Below are positions 22,564 through 33,984 of a stretch of 64,000 nucleotides of DNA, piece after piece. The notes beneath the pieces are model-generated. The model saw only the letters and a program-made list of their open reading frames with translations. It searched no databases and was not told the DNA's origin. The stretch lies in the NCBI GenBank assembly GCA_047495785.1, contig JBLDXI010000033.1, positions 2,542,001-2,606,000 on the forward strand, given 5' to 3'. This DNA comes from Lepidodermella squamata. Its lineage: Eukaryota; Gastrotricha. The position numbers and the translations under genes were made by a program. How positions within the stretch are numbered: position 1 is the first letter of the stretch; each line of letters starts with the position of its first letter.

Positions 22564-24106
22564 TTAACAAGACTTGGAAATGTTGCGGGATTCCTTGCTC
22601 TTAAGGGCGCTTCCGTTATCGCAAAACTTGGCTTCCAGCTGTGATTCCCCGGCAAAGACCATGACGGTTGACGGAACGATAGTAGGGCTCCATTGCCACT
22701 GAGAAATTTCATAGAAGGCAGCGTCGTGTTTCCAAGACACCTCGACAGACGAAAGTTTGCCAACATTCACGGGCGAGGTGACAAGGAAGTCGTAGACAGC
22801 TCCAGGGTTGATGTAGAAGTTGCCCTCTCCGAGTTGAAGCTTGTCTGTTACGCCGCGGTCGCCGAAGAGGCGGACCCACACGATTCCTTTCTGATTCTTG
22901 TTCTTGTCATTCTTGATCGTCAGCTGGACGTGGTAGTGGTAACGACAGAACGGAGCTTTCTCCCCGGTGATACTCCAGAACATATTGTTCACCGAGTTAT
23001 CGCTCGGTTTCGCCGCAACATAGCCGAGACCGTTGCAGCCCTTGGTCTTGTCGCCATTTGTAGGGCATCGCAGGCATCGACCAGTCTTAAATTCATCAAA
23101 GTCCTGGCACCTGTATGTGCGGAAGGGGCAAGACGATGTGATCGATTCCCCGACGTAATCGTAAGCTCTCATGTGCCCGCAAGCTACGGTATAGCGAATG
23201 CCTTCAACAACTCCGTTTGCGAGAATAAGCTTGATAGGTCCTTTCGACCCGCAGCCAGGCTGAAGAAGACCGCCGTTAGGATACGTGTCAACATGTCCTG
23301 AGGGTTGCCACAGGCCAAGACCGTTCATGTTGTTGAATGGGTTAATGATAGTGAAGACGTCATTCGCGTCGGTGTGAACTATATCCACGAACTTGGCGTC
23401 GGTTTCGTCCAATCGAACCTCGCGGGTTGTGTTTTGGAAGTAGGGATCAGCCGGGTCCATTCCAGTAATGCGGCCTAGGCTAGGCATGCGCTCTCCGGCG
23501 TAGCCTGCAACATGAGCTCCGAGCGAGTGTCCCAAGAGATGGAACTTGCTATGATCGGCACCGGTCTGCTCGGTCAGCCAGAACGAAAGCTGAGCGATTT
23601 GAGCGCCAACAACGCGTGTGTTCGCCGCAGCCTGACCGTACAGCTTGCGACCGCCGCCAACCCAGTTGACTAAAAACACGTTGCAGTCCTCAGAAATGAG
23701 GAAATGCTTCGCCATCTCCTTCATCCAAGGCGCCATGCCTGTTGAGTCGATCCATCCATGCATGACGAACTTGGTGGGAAGTTTCCCGTTAAAGTTTGAG
23801 TTTTTCAATGAGTTTACATCCTTCGCAACGACAAGTTGGAACTTGTCCATGTTCTTGCGGGTGTATAATTGAAACTCAGTTTTGATCTCATCCGGACTGT
23901 TAGGCAGTAATGCAACGCGGCCGAAGGCACTGAATGGTGGATCCGTGGAAAAGCAACCCAGGTCTTCATAGCAAACCGAAGTCGGCGAAGCAGCTATTTA
24001 GGATTGTTTCATCTTTGACTATATTGAATGCTATTTAGGATCTGAAACACTTACCTCTCGAAGCTGCAACGCATAGCGAAAATAAAATGGTAAACCGGTA
24101 AGTCAT
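22564..24106 (-). CDS. Secreted pancreatic-type triacylglycerol lipase with PLAT domain
   Basis: A neutral lipase that hydrolyses triacylglycerol or phospholipid outside the cell. Exons 24106-24055 and 23993-22564 give 493 aa. Residues 1-18 are a signal peptide (MTYRFTILFSLCVAAS). The catalytic serine is in GHSLGAHVAGYAGE, the aspartate in GMDPADPYF, and the histidine in ACGHMRAYDY. The lid lies between two Cys (QPGC...VAC, about 23 residues), a length close to classical pancreatic lipase. A C-terminal PLAT/LH2 beta-sandwich (about residues 360-470) contains YHYHVQLTIKNDKNKNQKG and GAVYDFLVTSPVNVGK. The protein is close to the usual size of about 465 aa and looks active. A TATA box lies about 65 bp upstream. 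The exact subfamily (PL, PLRP or insect-type) cannot be fixed by eye. Confidence 0.93.
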
Positions 24107-24862
24107 TGACGGTGTAATGCAAATAAAACCTTTTTTGTGTGACTGAACCTTGTCTAGCAATTGGGTCAACCTTTTATAGGCGCAAATTTGTCTTCAATAT
24201 CAAGTCTCACACGTTATCTTTTCGTGGAACCTTTGCTCCAACTTCACAGGAGGATTTATAACTGCCACACCAAATAAGGACGAACCACGCCCGCTGTATC
24301 GTCAACGCGAGATATTATGGTAGGGCAGTACTTCTTGCCCGAATCACGTGCCTGTTCACGCCAGTTTGAAGGCCAATTTATAAGAAGCGGCCAACAATGA
24401 CCCCGGGTTCGCTGAAATGCTCTCAAATTAATGAGCTTATTCTGTTCGCATATCATTATGATAAAGCCCTTCCCGCCTTCACTTTTTTCAAATTTCTCAC
24501 GGTTATCGCCAGACCGTGCACCTGCCAGATCGGCGTGGCAAGCGTTACCGGAAGGAATTATTATTCATATTGCATAGTTTTAGGTAAAAAAAAATAAGTC
24601 ACCTGTCCCAACGCCAGATCCATTATTATTATTCATTATAAGTAATACTATCGTCGTTCTTTATTTCTTTACCTCTTTATAAGATCCAGGCTCTGAATCT
24701 CTGCGTTATCTTGGAATTTTCAGTATGGGTGTTGGTATTTCTATTAGGAATCATTGGAGGCTGTCATTCTGTAATGTCGGGTCAATCTGAATGACCAATC
24801 TGAATTAGCTTGGATTGGTCCAAGTCCTTACTCGTATGGGAGAGGATGTCTGCAAGATGTAC
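24107..24862. other. Lipase upstream region
   Basis: Holds the lipase TATA box (24171-24180). The rest is AT-rich sequence with no gene seen. It abuts the left end of the inverted-repeat element at 24863. Confidence 0.5.
24171..24180 (-). promoter_or_regulatory. TATA box of the lipase gene
   Basis: Read on the minus strand, the sequence is CCTATAAAAG, a good TATA match 65 bp upstream of the lipase ATG. That leaves room for a short 5' UTR. Confidence 0.6.
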
Positions 24863-25603
24863 TAGGGATGTAACGACATTGGCGAAACGAAAACCAAAAC
24901 TCGCGACATGGCGATTTCGTTAACCGAGACTAAATCGCAGCTCGGGTGAATCCGAAAAAACCCGAAATCGTTACCGAATTTTAACGAATTTACGAATTTT
25001 GGCCGAAATTCCTTGTTATGTTTGAGACGTCTCATTCGTTGCCGAGGCAATGGGTCCCGAATGAGCACTCTTAGGGGTCACTTGTGGGGTCTCTTTAGGA
25101 CAGCTAGGTAGCGATTAGTGCAATCTTGCTGATACTCCTATTCTACCACTTTTCACTTTTTTAGTACGGTGGAGTGGTCGGCCACCGTCGGGTAGAGCGT
25201 CATTGATAAATCACAGTCGACCCGGGTGGGGATCGAACCCATCGTCTTGACGCTCAATGCCCAGCAGATAGCTATCCACTGAATACTGTGTGCCCCTGTG
25301 TGAATTTACGAAATTTGGCCGAAATTAACGAGTATTTAACCGAAATAAATGACTGACTAAACCCTTATGACTCTCGAAGAATAGCTGAATCGCGTGAATA
25401 CTTATCTCACGACTTTGTGAGGAAATACGAGAAGAAAGTCTCTGTTGTGAGTGTGTGTGAAGTTCCGCCAGGGGTGCAATACGAAATCTGAACTCTTAAG
25501 TGCGTAAGTGCGGCTGACTGGCCAATTTCTAGAGCAAACCGGAACGAGAACCGAAATTTTCAAAATCGCGATTTCGGCCAGCCGAATATCTGTTACATCC
25601 CTA
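24863..25603. mobile_element. Non-autonomous inverted-repeat transposon, 741 bp
   Basis: The left end TAGGGATGTAAC and right end GTTACATCCCTA are perfect 12-bp inverted repeats. Both are flanked by GTAC, which is palindromic and either a 4-bp target duplication or part of a longer 16-bp terminal repeat. Subterminal regions share GCGATTTCG and CGAAAT-rich repeats in opposite orientation. No transposase frame is inside, so the element would need a helper. The TAGGGATGTAAC end is reminiscent of hAT-type ends, but no 8-bp duplication is visible; with TA as target the ends would be GGGATGTAAC. Family assignment is open. Confidence 0.65.
25014..25299 (-). repeat. tRNA-derived SINE-like unit nested in the transposon
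   Basis: On the minus strand, an A-box-like GTGGATAGCTATCTGCTGG (25261-25279) is followed about 25 nt later by a perfect B-box GGTTCGATCCC (25228-25238). These are the internal RNA polymerase III promoter boxes of tRNA-derived SINEs. The unit is flanked by near-identical copies of a 25-bp sequence (core TTTGGCCGAAATT) at about 24989-25013 and 25302-25327, which could be its target-site duplication. The acceptor-stem pairing and CCA expected of a real tRNA gene are absent. Confidence 0.55.
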
Positions 25604-26071
25604 GTACTACGGCACTGCAAAATTGAAATGGTCGCGTGGCTTCAAATGCGGAGAAAAATATACAGTGGAACCCCGTCTTCTTCAGGACCAAATAAAATCA
25701 GATATCAGCCTAAAGTTATTAACGCAGTAACAGTTGTAAACAGTCAAATCATTTTCCAACTCAGCAGTCTAATTTCCAAAGAAATTAAAAAAAAAATTCC
25801 GCTGGATTAACGCTGGACATTCGGCAGAGTTCATTTTACTGCAAACCTTTCACAGAGTATAGAAACGGGCGATAGGAGCCTCCAGCACTTGAACACCTCT
25901 GGCTCTGGCATGCCAAGATAAAAACTAAATTTGAATATAGCAAACCACTCAATCATGAATATATAAAAACTCAGCAGAATCCCAATTGACGCAGAAAACT
26001 TTCACAACCTTTTAAAAATGTATTTGACAGTGTTCGAAGAAGCACCATATAGTGAGAGTTGGCATTTCGCC
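25604..26071. other. Intergenic sequence 3' of claudin-like gene 1
   Basis: AT-rich, with no gene, RNA or repeat seen. It is the 3' flank of the minus-strand claudin-like gene. Confidence 0.5.
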
Positions 26072-27065
26072 TCAGTCTTCCGAAATGGAACCAGCGTTGC
26101 TAACGTCATAGCCGTAGTCGTCGGCTTTGTTCAGGGGCTGTTTCTCCGGCATCGGCAGGACTGAAAAGCTGTTAGGATTCATAGTTTTGACAGCGACGAG
26201 CTCGTCATCATCATCCCCTAAAAACATGGCTATCCGCGCTCGGAGTCGCATCGCGTATGCAACCATCGGGAGGAGAGACGCCAGTGCAAAGACGCCGGTA
26301 ACGATTGCCAACCCGAATCCCCAGCCGAAAAGATTGTCCATCCTCAACGGCATCCATTCCCAGTCACTTGTAGCGCAGACACCGAAAACGACACACGCGG
26401 TAACTGTTGAATAAAAATAGAACAATAAATTTGAGTGAAATCGAAAGCATGATTTGGCCTTGTGGCTGATTTTTTTCCGCAACTAAAATGTCAATGATAA
26501 TGCTAAATTCTCAATATGATTTACCAAATAATCATTTAGCGTTAACCCTTAATTAACATTAAATTTTATTCAGTTAGCTGTTCTCGGATAAAACAACCAG
26601 AACCCGCTAACATTAAGCTGAACACTTACTTTGGCAGAAGGTTTCTGTTGCCTTAAAACCAATAGCTCGTCTCATTCGAAGGTAACAAACAGTGACGCTG
26701 TAAGGCCGCCAGAAGGTAAAAATGACTATCATCAGCGAAACGAAATTGCAGATGTAGGCTAGACTTTCGAACACCTGGACAGCAACGAACCAACTCGGTT
26801 CGAGTAGATCGAGCAGCCATCGGTATTCCTTGACGAAAACATACCAGCAGCCATGGTAGGATTTGCCGCGGTAGTCTCGGGGATAAATGTAGCCGTCAAA
26901 GCAGAAGAACCAAGGACCGGCTCGGCGGAAGGTGTTCTTAGGATTGAATGAGTACCACCACTCGTCACTGAAGAATGAGATTGACATAAATATAAAACCG
27001 ACTATGCAGATCGCCAGCATGGTGCGCATCTCTGGCCCACGATGAATCAGCTCTGGAGCAAACAT
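26072..27065 (-). CDS. Claudin-like four-transmembrane protein 1 (pasiflora-like)
   Basis: Tetraspan proteins of the claudin/PMP22/EMP superfamily build septate or adherens-type junction barriers in ecdysozoans. Exons 27065-26630 and 26403-26072 encode 255 aa. TM1 is MLAICIVGFIFMSISFFS. The first loop has the claudin-type W...G-P-W..C...C pattern: EWWYSFNPKNTFRRAGPWFF, then CFDGYIYPRDY and HGCWYVF. TM2 (FVAVQVFESLAYICNFVSLM), TM3 (ACVVFGVC) and TM4 (FGLAIVTGVFALASLLPMVAY) follow, with SDWEWMPLRMDN between TM3 and TM4. The cytoplasmic tail is about 60 aa with an acidic end. It is clearly paralogous to the gene at 46704 (same intron position after CAA A, same WMPLRMDN loop). The family name is from recalled arthropod sequences, so the subfamily is tentative. 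Confidence 0.8.
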
Positions 27066-28706
27066 CCTCGCTCTAAAAGCTAGATTCTAGAAATAATCCT
27101 AATTTTCAGTAAAAATCAAAAGGAAGGATAGAAAGTCGAGCTTGAGTTTTAATAAATTCCGATAGCATGAGTTGCTTTCTGTATGCTATAAATGTTGTAC
27201 GCTGTAGTAATATAATCCAATGTAATACTGTGCTGTTAGTGTATTGATAACATAAAGCGTTGTGGTGTCTGATAAGGAAAGCGATAAGCTGGACTCAATA
27301 CGCCATTACTCTGTGTGTCACCCCGTTATCCTGCTCTCAGGTTATGATGTGTTCTTTCCTGATAGAAACGTATATCTGCATCGTGGCCCTTTCGCTCATT
27401 ACCCCGCGCTTTGCATTATATATTATTCCAAAAAATGGTATATGGCTGGAAAATGCGCATATGTTTGTGTATGATGAAAAACTCGCACTGTAATAAAAAC
27501 ACCTTTCAGGCGAACTCTGCGAAGTTTTACTCTGATCTTTGAGAACATGACAGAAAAAACTTTGAAAACAGGGGCATTTTCAGTTTTTAGAAATAAAATG
27601 TTGATCCAGGTTGCCGAGCCTTTGCTGAATATAAAATGTGAAATATGCCAATCAAAGAAGAAAAATCATCTCTGATAGCCTTGAAAAATGTTACGACTCG
27701 ATGGCAGGATCTAAAATGGCCGAAATAATTAATGTCAAAGCTAGAAAAAGCCAGAGCGGGAGGAGATTTGAATGCATTTTCGCCAACTTGACCGCAGCCA
27801 GAGATGTTACCCACTAACAGCTTTTTCTATTCCGTGGGCTAAAAACGAATTGTTGAAGTGAAAAAAATTAATTTATTAAGGATGCCTGCTGTTGCCAAGA
27901 TAATTCGAAGGGAAATGAATGTTTACCGCCACTTCGGCTAAACATATTGGCACCTCACGTAATAATTCACTTTTTGGTGCATATTTTCCGTGTTTCCTAA
28001 ATAAGGTATTCGATTCTAACGCGACTTAAATGACTTTCAAGGGCTCAATATATAAATGCATCTATTGTAATGCAAGGTGTGCTCCCAGTGGTCTAGTCGT
28101 AAAATACTGGTGTCTGGCGGTTCGATAAAAATGTGATGTTGATTTTTCCCCTTTTTTCCATGCTCAAATAACACGGCGATATGCGTGTCTCCTCTTGTGT
28201 CGTTGCCGCGTTCGGCGCGTTCGATAAATTCCTATTAAACACTAGATGCATAACAAGCGTGCGATTTGCCAATGCCGCAAAAAAATGCATCGTATTATCC
28301 CAAGTGAACGCTTATTCTTGGAGCTTTCATCTGCATTATTTTTCAGAAAGCGGATTGTCTGTGGCGTCCCCAGGTTCATATCAAATGTGACCGGAAAGGC
28401 ATCAAAATCGCAATAGGAAATTCGTCATAGTGCTGCGATTTCGTGGCCTTATACGTGATGCAATGTCGGCAACAGCGATCGCCAGAATAAATGAACGCCA
28501 AACATCCGTCTGATATATATTGCACTGCTTCTACAATCAAACAAATCCAATAATATAAAATTAACCAAACGTGACTTGTCCTTGCATTTTCCCTTTCTAT
28601 TTTTATTTACGGAACGGCGATGCTCTCTTCGTGATTACATTTTCCTCTTGTTATTTTATAAGAGTTTCAACATTTATGTTTCACTCCTCTTACTGTCTAA
28701 ACCGAT
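27066..28706. other. Intergenic region
   Basis: No gene recognised in 1.6 kb. Around 28085-28128 a tRNA-like fragment (AGTGGTCTAGTCG, then GGTTCGATAAA about 25 nt later) may be a decayed SINE. A TTTTATAAG motif near 28655 could be a TATA box for the LAMP-like gene. Confidence 0.45.
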
Positions 28707-29633
28707 ATGTCTCTGCCACTCTGCCAAATTAACTTGGCGCTGATATTAATAGGCTTCGCAACATTCAGTAATTATCAGGTAATTATGATTAATTTCCCAT
28801 TACTTATGTAATGCTTAAAGATATTTCGCAGGTGCTGAGCCAACCAAGCCTCTTAACGACGCATGCTTCGAAAACGCAACCATGGATTGAAACTGACGGC
28901 GAACTCTGGACTGGCTACGACGACAACTATGACAGCATTTGCACCGTTTTAAAAACTGAACGTTTTGTAGTCGATTTGAAATGCAATGGAACTCGCTACT
29001 CGTTCCCGTTTAAACCAGACAAAACTGTACAGAGAGGTCTATGTTGGAACAACGCTACTCAATTGGTGATTAAAAGTGAAAAATACTCACTCGAAGTAGG
29101 CTTCGGCTTCATTCAATGGCAGCCGCCGCCGGGAACAGACAAGAAATTTGGCGACAAGACGTTCTTCATTCTAGATTCGGTTGCGGTTGCGGCCGATGAA
29201 TCACAGCCGCCCACAAATAATCGAACGACATGCAGCGAGTCTGTTGAAAGGAAAAACCTAGCAGCTGATCAACTCATCAAGGCACCGCTCGGTTATGCTC
29301 ATCATTGCGAAGATTCCTATACTGTTATCGAACTGAATGAGAACACAACTGTCACTCTTTTCAGCTTGTCAATGCAAACCTTCCGCCAGGATAAGGGAAA
29401 CGCGACTGAACTGGACGACCCAGGTCTTGCCTTTATAAATTATTCGCATGTCTTTTATGCATCTTTGTCGTTTTCCAGAGTACGCCTGCGGTGCAGAGGT
29501 TGCTCGAAAGAAGGGTTTTGTGATATTCTTGTTGATATTTTTACCCGGTTCGCTCGGTGGCGCTTATTGGTTCCTGCAACGTCGCAAACAGCAGCAACAG
29601 CAACCAGGGGCTGCAAATAACCGCAGAAAATGA
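28707..29633 (+). CDS. LAMP-family type I membrane glycoprotein
   Basis: LAMP proteins are heavily glycosylated lysosomal or endosomal membrane proteins with one or two Cys-bridged luminal domains. Exons 28707-28778, 28832-29423 and 29479-29633 encode 272 aa (introns 53 and 55 bp). Exon 1 is a signal peptide (LALILIGFATFSNYQ). The single luminal domain has paired Cys at roughly SICTVL...DLKCNG and GLCWNN, a LDSVAV strand, then APLGYAHHCEDSYTVIEL, a LAMP-like G-x-Y/S-x-C...L+ motif, and DPEYACGAEV just before the membrane. Six to seven N-x-S/T sites are present. One transmembrane helix (VIFLLIFLPGSLGGAYWFL) is followed by a short tail QRRKQQQQQPGAANNRRK. The tail lacks the GYxxPhi lysosome-sorting signal. 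The LAMP assignment is by pattern, not strong identity. Confidence 0.62.
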
Positions 29634-30872
29634 TTGGAGTAGTACTCCTTATTTTTGTTATATTATTATTCAAATTAGATTGCAAAATGGGAAGGCCTTT
29701 TGCTGTTTCGTTACGTCTGAGAATAAAATTAAAATAATGCAGTCCGCAAAATGCAATATTGTCTGCTAAATTATTGGCATAACTGGAATTGTAAAGACTT
29801 CAGCTGGAACGGGTGGGAACAAAGAAATAGTGACTTCGTTGCCTTTTATTCTTCTTCGCCTACCCTCTGCACATCTTAAAAAATCTTCCGCACATTCTTC
29901 CTTAACTGCGTTTCAATTTCCGCCCTATTCAATAATGTTCGATCGATTTCAGTCGTAAAGTCGCGTGGGGGGAAGCGTGAAATACCTACACTTGAAATTA
30001 GGAAAAACTGCTTGAAATATGCTGTTCAATTCATCATTTATTCCATCATTCTTCGTAAGCATTTCTCATAATATAATATTATATCACGTTTTTTTTACAT
30101 GCGATAGAAAGCAGGAACCCTCGCATACGATGGACATTCTGCATAGGGCATCGAGAACAAAAAGTTGTATCGCAAGACATTGCTGTATGTAATTACTGAA
30201 CTTCACATAAGTATTTACATGTGTGGCGTAGTTTTAGCTAATACGCAATAACCAAGGGAAAGAAGGAAAATAGAAAATCAAAGCTGTTCCAATTATGGCG
30301 TGAGGTGATGAAACAAGTGTACTTGGACGTTGGAGAACAATTAGGAACAATAGGTATCGATGCAAAACCAGAAATCGAAAAGATAAAAGGCTGCTCATCC
30401 AGATGCTGAAACGGGGTTAGTAAGCGATAGGATTCTTTACCATGCTCGCAGAGTACTGCTTTTGAAATCATGAGAATCACAATTATTACGAGCGAAGAGG
30501 TTAAAAGTGGCACGGAAACAATCATTTTGTTATTCACCTGTTCAAATTGTAACGTTTCCACAAAATAACACGTCATCAACTTGCTATATATTTCTCAACC
30601 ATTAGACACGGCTATACGTCACTAGTAACTTTGAAGGACACATTGATCAAAAACATTTAACCAGGTAATGAGCATGTCCGCGAATACCGCAGCGCAATTT
30701 CACAATTACTATAATCCGGTAGTAGTATCAATAGAATAAATTGCTTTCCATCGCCACGGCGGCGAGACAGAATTTTCCAGACATATGAGAAGTGCCGAAT
30801 TAAAACAAAACAAAAACTCAACTATAGCCGCGATATGTAGAACATTTTTCTTGCTATAAAATAAAAATTAGT
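29634..30872. other. Intergenic region between LAMP-like and EFR3 genes
   Basis: 3' flanks of two convergent genes. A minus-strand frame beginning at 30522 starts with a good signal-peptide-like stretch (VPLLTSSLVIIVILMIS), but the remainder does not resemble any family, and a candidate 40-bp intron inside it leads straight to a stop. I do not call it a gene. Confidence 0.45.
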
Positions 30873-33800
30873 TCACGCGATTTGTCCGCCTTGGTAGAGA
30901 AATTCTTCGGGGAATTTGATGTCTGTCAACGGAATGCCGTTCGAAAGAAACGCAATGCGAGGAGAGTCGGCGGCGCCGCCCTCCGAACCGGAGCCGTTGT
31001 CGCCTACACCGGTACTGCCCTCGTCCGTCAGGTCGAGGGGCGGCGGAATTTGGGACGACGACGAACAGCTCTGAAGAAGATCTGTCAGAGTTGCATAAAG
31101 ATCGGGTGGGGGTTGCTGGTTTGCGGCATTTTTCTGACCCGAATGATGCCGGTTCCGCGACGTCAAAGTCGAGTCGCGGTGATTGGGCGCGTGGCGACGC
31201 GAAGACCGAGGCGTGTTTTGCTTAGATCCAGGCTGGCCGTGATCAACCGACTGCCGCAAGATACCACCCTGGTGGTGCTGACCCGGACGGGTAATAACCG
31301 GAGCGGCCAGGTGTCTCATATTCGCACTAGTCGCACTCAATTCAAGAACCTGAGGGCGCAAAATCGAACGAATACTCTCCGCTGATAGATCTTCCATTGC
31401 CGGAAGAGATTCTGAGTCGAAATCGGGCCGATTCGCCGATAAAAACGCCCCAACAGATTCAGAAGTGCCGGTTGTGCTTGCCAGACTCAGTTCAGACGCG
31501 CTCAGGCTGCGACTTCCCTCCAATAAATGCCGATTTCCGGAGGCGAACAACAGCGCTCGAGTCTGAGGGGCGGATAGCATCAAGTCTTGGGGACGGTAGC
31601 CAGCAGCGTCCAATAACGAGGTCAGCTCCTCGCGGTTGAAGTACAGTGATTCCGCTGGAGGGAGGGTGGCCGGGTAAATATCGGATGAATTTGATCGAGA
31701 AAACGCCATTGCTGGCAAAAGGTATGGTGCATTTTTTCGCCTAGATTCGATGACAGCACGAATTGCTGCGCTGAACGAGTCAACAGGTAAGAGACAAGCA
31801 ACGAGGGAAAAGACAGCGGCCACGACGGCGTGTAACGCGCATCGATGTGGCATCGGCAGTAGCGGTCGAGGGGAGGCTGAAGTGGGTGAAGGAGCTGGCG
31901 CGGGTTCGGAACTAGGTTTATCCGACATTTGCCCGTTCGAACCGGCTTGGAAAGTCAGTTTAATTTTCGGCAGTGAGGCAACGCCTGATTCATCGTCATT
32001 TTCCAGCTCATTGCTAGCATAGCCCAGAGAGGCGAGTGATTGAATGGCCAAACACAAAGCGCACACAGTCAGGAGAAAATCCCCCAGAGGTAACTCCAGT
32101 GACAACAAAGCAACTGTAGTGTACAACGCAGCGACATTGTCGACGTGATTCGACTCAAATGTCGCGGACGTGTAGACTGCGTAGAGTAGTAAAGATCCGT
32201 TTTTGGCAGCAAATAGCGAGTCAGCATCTGACGGCTCGCCAACGACAAAACCTGGACTAGTATCTAGCGATTCGACCAGCTCGACAGTTTCCAGTCGCGG
32301 TTGATTGCTGTGGCGATCGATGAGATGATTGAGAATGCGCTGGACAACGTAGCGCACGACGCGGTCTTCGGCCTGAACCAGCCTAACCAGGCCCTCAAGA
32401 ATCGAGGAGCTTAACGCACTACCCAAACTAACAGTTTTGTATTTCTGCGCTATTCTTAGCACAGCCCGAAGTAAAATCCGCTGAACAGCACACATCGCGT
32501 CCGCTGCCATCCTTTCGTCAAGCTGCTGTCGTTGCAAAGCCGAAAGGCGATTCATTGAAGCGGACGATGGCAATGTTGTCAAGCCAGAAACTGGCGCTGG
32601 CGGCAGAGGGAGAACGGCGAAACCGACCAAGAACGAAATAATCTCATTCAATTGATCCTGGTGTTGCTGTTGGCTATTAGCAACTTCTACGATAGTGTTG
32701 ATAATCGCCTCTTGGAAAGCACGCTCCTCATCGACGGTGGCAGGACTTCCCGCCCGATTAGGACCGCGACTGTACTGACGAACAACTGATGTCCTTAAAT
32801 GCTGGACTAAGCAGCTGAAAACTTCGTAAAAAGTCATTCCGAAAAAGTGAGTATCCACGACATTGACAGCATGCCGTAATACGTCGGTGATTCCTGTTAG
32901 AACACGCGGCTGACTAGCCTCATGCGTGTCCAAATGCTTTAATAGAGCACGCAAAATTTCCCAACTGCACTGCATTTGAGCCGAGGTTATGATTGTTCGA
33001 ACAACTTTGGCTGCAAAGTGATTCGGTGCCCAGCAACGGTGATCGTCAAAATAGCTGAGAACAGGTACAAATACTGTGTCAACGTTGGCGCTTGTCAACC
33101 GGCATAGCAGTTCCCGGAAACATGCCTCGGCAACGGCATTTACCATTTCGGGTGGATGATCTGCTGTCAACTGCAGGTCGCCTAGGTTCACGACAAACTG
33201 TGTATCCTGCACAGACATGTTAAACAGATATGACGGGACAATTTTCTCCATGTGCGCTTTCTGCCAAATATTGACTTGAATTCCGTCTGAGTAAGTCTTT
33301 TTGACGACACCTTGAAGGCCACGCATACCGGCGATGCGAACACGGCGTTGTATAGCCTCGTTATCAGCCCGACAAAAGCACATCGAGCTGAATTTGCTGA
33401 TGAAGAAATCGTAAGAAATGTGATAGGTTGGAGCATCTTCCTCGATATTCGTAAACTTCGTGAACTATTTTAAATACATATTTCAATAAATACAGAGAAA
33501 AATAGAACTCAAAATAAATTACCGATATGATGGCTAACACCTGAAGGTCATAATCAGGACATTTTTCAAGTACTAGTTGAATCATATTGAGGAAACTCTC
33601 TACAAACAAATTCAGCGTCTGTGCACGACATGCAACCAATAAATGATCGATAGCCTCCAGGCAAACAACAGCATATCTGAGAAGAATTGTAATAAGAAGA
33701 GCTAAAAATGATTTATGCAAAAACATACCCTCTTTTAGTCCTCAATCGCTCGATGCTGAAGTCCAACCAATTGAATAAATACTCGCCAACAAGCTTGAGC

Positions 33801-33984
33801 TTTTCAGGCTTTCGAATGACGTAGAATGTCAGATTCTCCATTTTATTTTTCACAAGGCCATCCTGGAAAGGCATTGAATGCAAAATGTATAAATTGAAGC
33901 GTTGTTCCTTACCTCAGGGTTAGTCGGAAAGATTGCGTCCACCAAACGCTTGTGACGGGATCGGCACTTAGCACAACAATTCAT
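30873..33984 (-). CDS. EFR3: EFR3, plasma-membrane anchor of the PI4KIII-alpha complex
   Basis: EFR3 (Drosophila rolling blackout) is palmitoylated and recruits PI 4-kinase III alpha with TTC7 and FAM126 to the plasma membrane. Exons 33984-33913, 33862-33729, 33676-33523 and 33464-30873 encode 983 aa (human about 820). The N-terminus MNCCAKC supplies the palmitoylation cysteines. The diagnostic stretches HKRLVDAIFP, DGLVKNKMENLTFYV, CLEAIDHLLVACR, FVESFLNMI, FTKFTNIEEDAPTYH and GMRGLQGVVKKTYSD match human EFR3A almost word for word. The remainder is HEAT-like helices, then a Ser/Pro-rich C-terminus. The terminal exon is 2.6 kb, far longer than other exons here, and accounts for the extra length. 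An AG preceded by a pyrimidine-containing stretch lies 12 nt upstream of the ATG. Confidence 0.96.

Noticed and set aside
25200-25300. Functional tRNA gene
   Set aside because: A and B boxes are present, but the acceptor stem does not pair and the box spacing is short. A SINE is a better explanation.
28080-28130. tRNA gene (AGTGGTCTAGTCG...GGTTCGATAAA)
   Set aside because: The T-loop stem is broken and no acceptor stem forms. At most a decayed tRNA-like repeat.
30238-30579. Small secreted protein with a signal peptide (minus strand)
   Set aside because: The hydrophobic start is good, but the rest is compositionally random, and the likely intron leads to an early stop.
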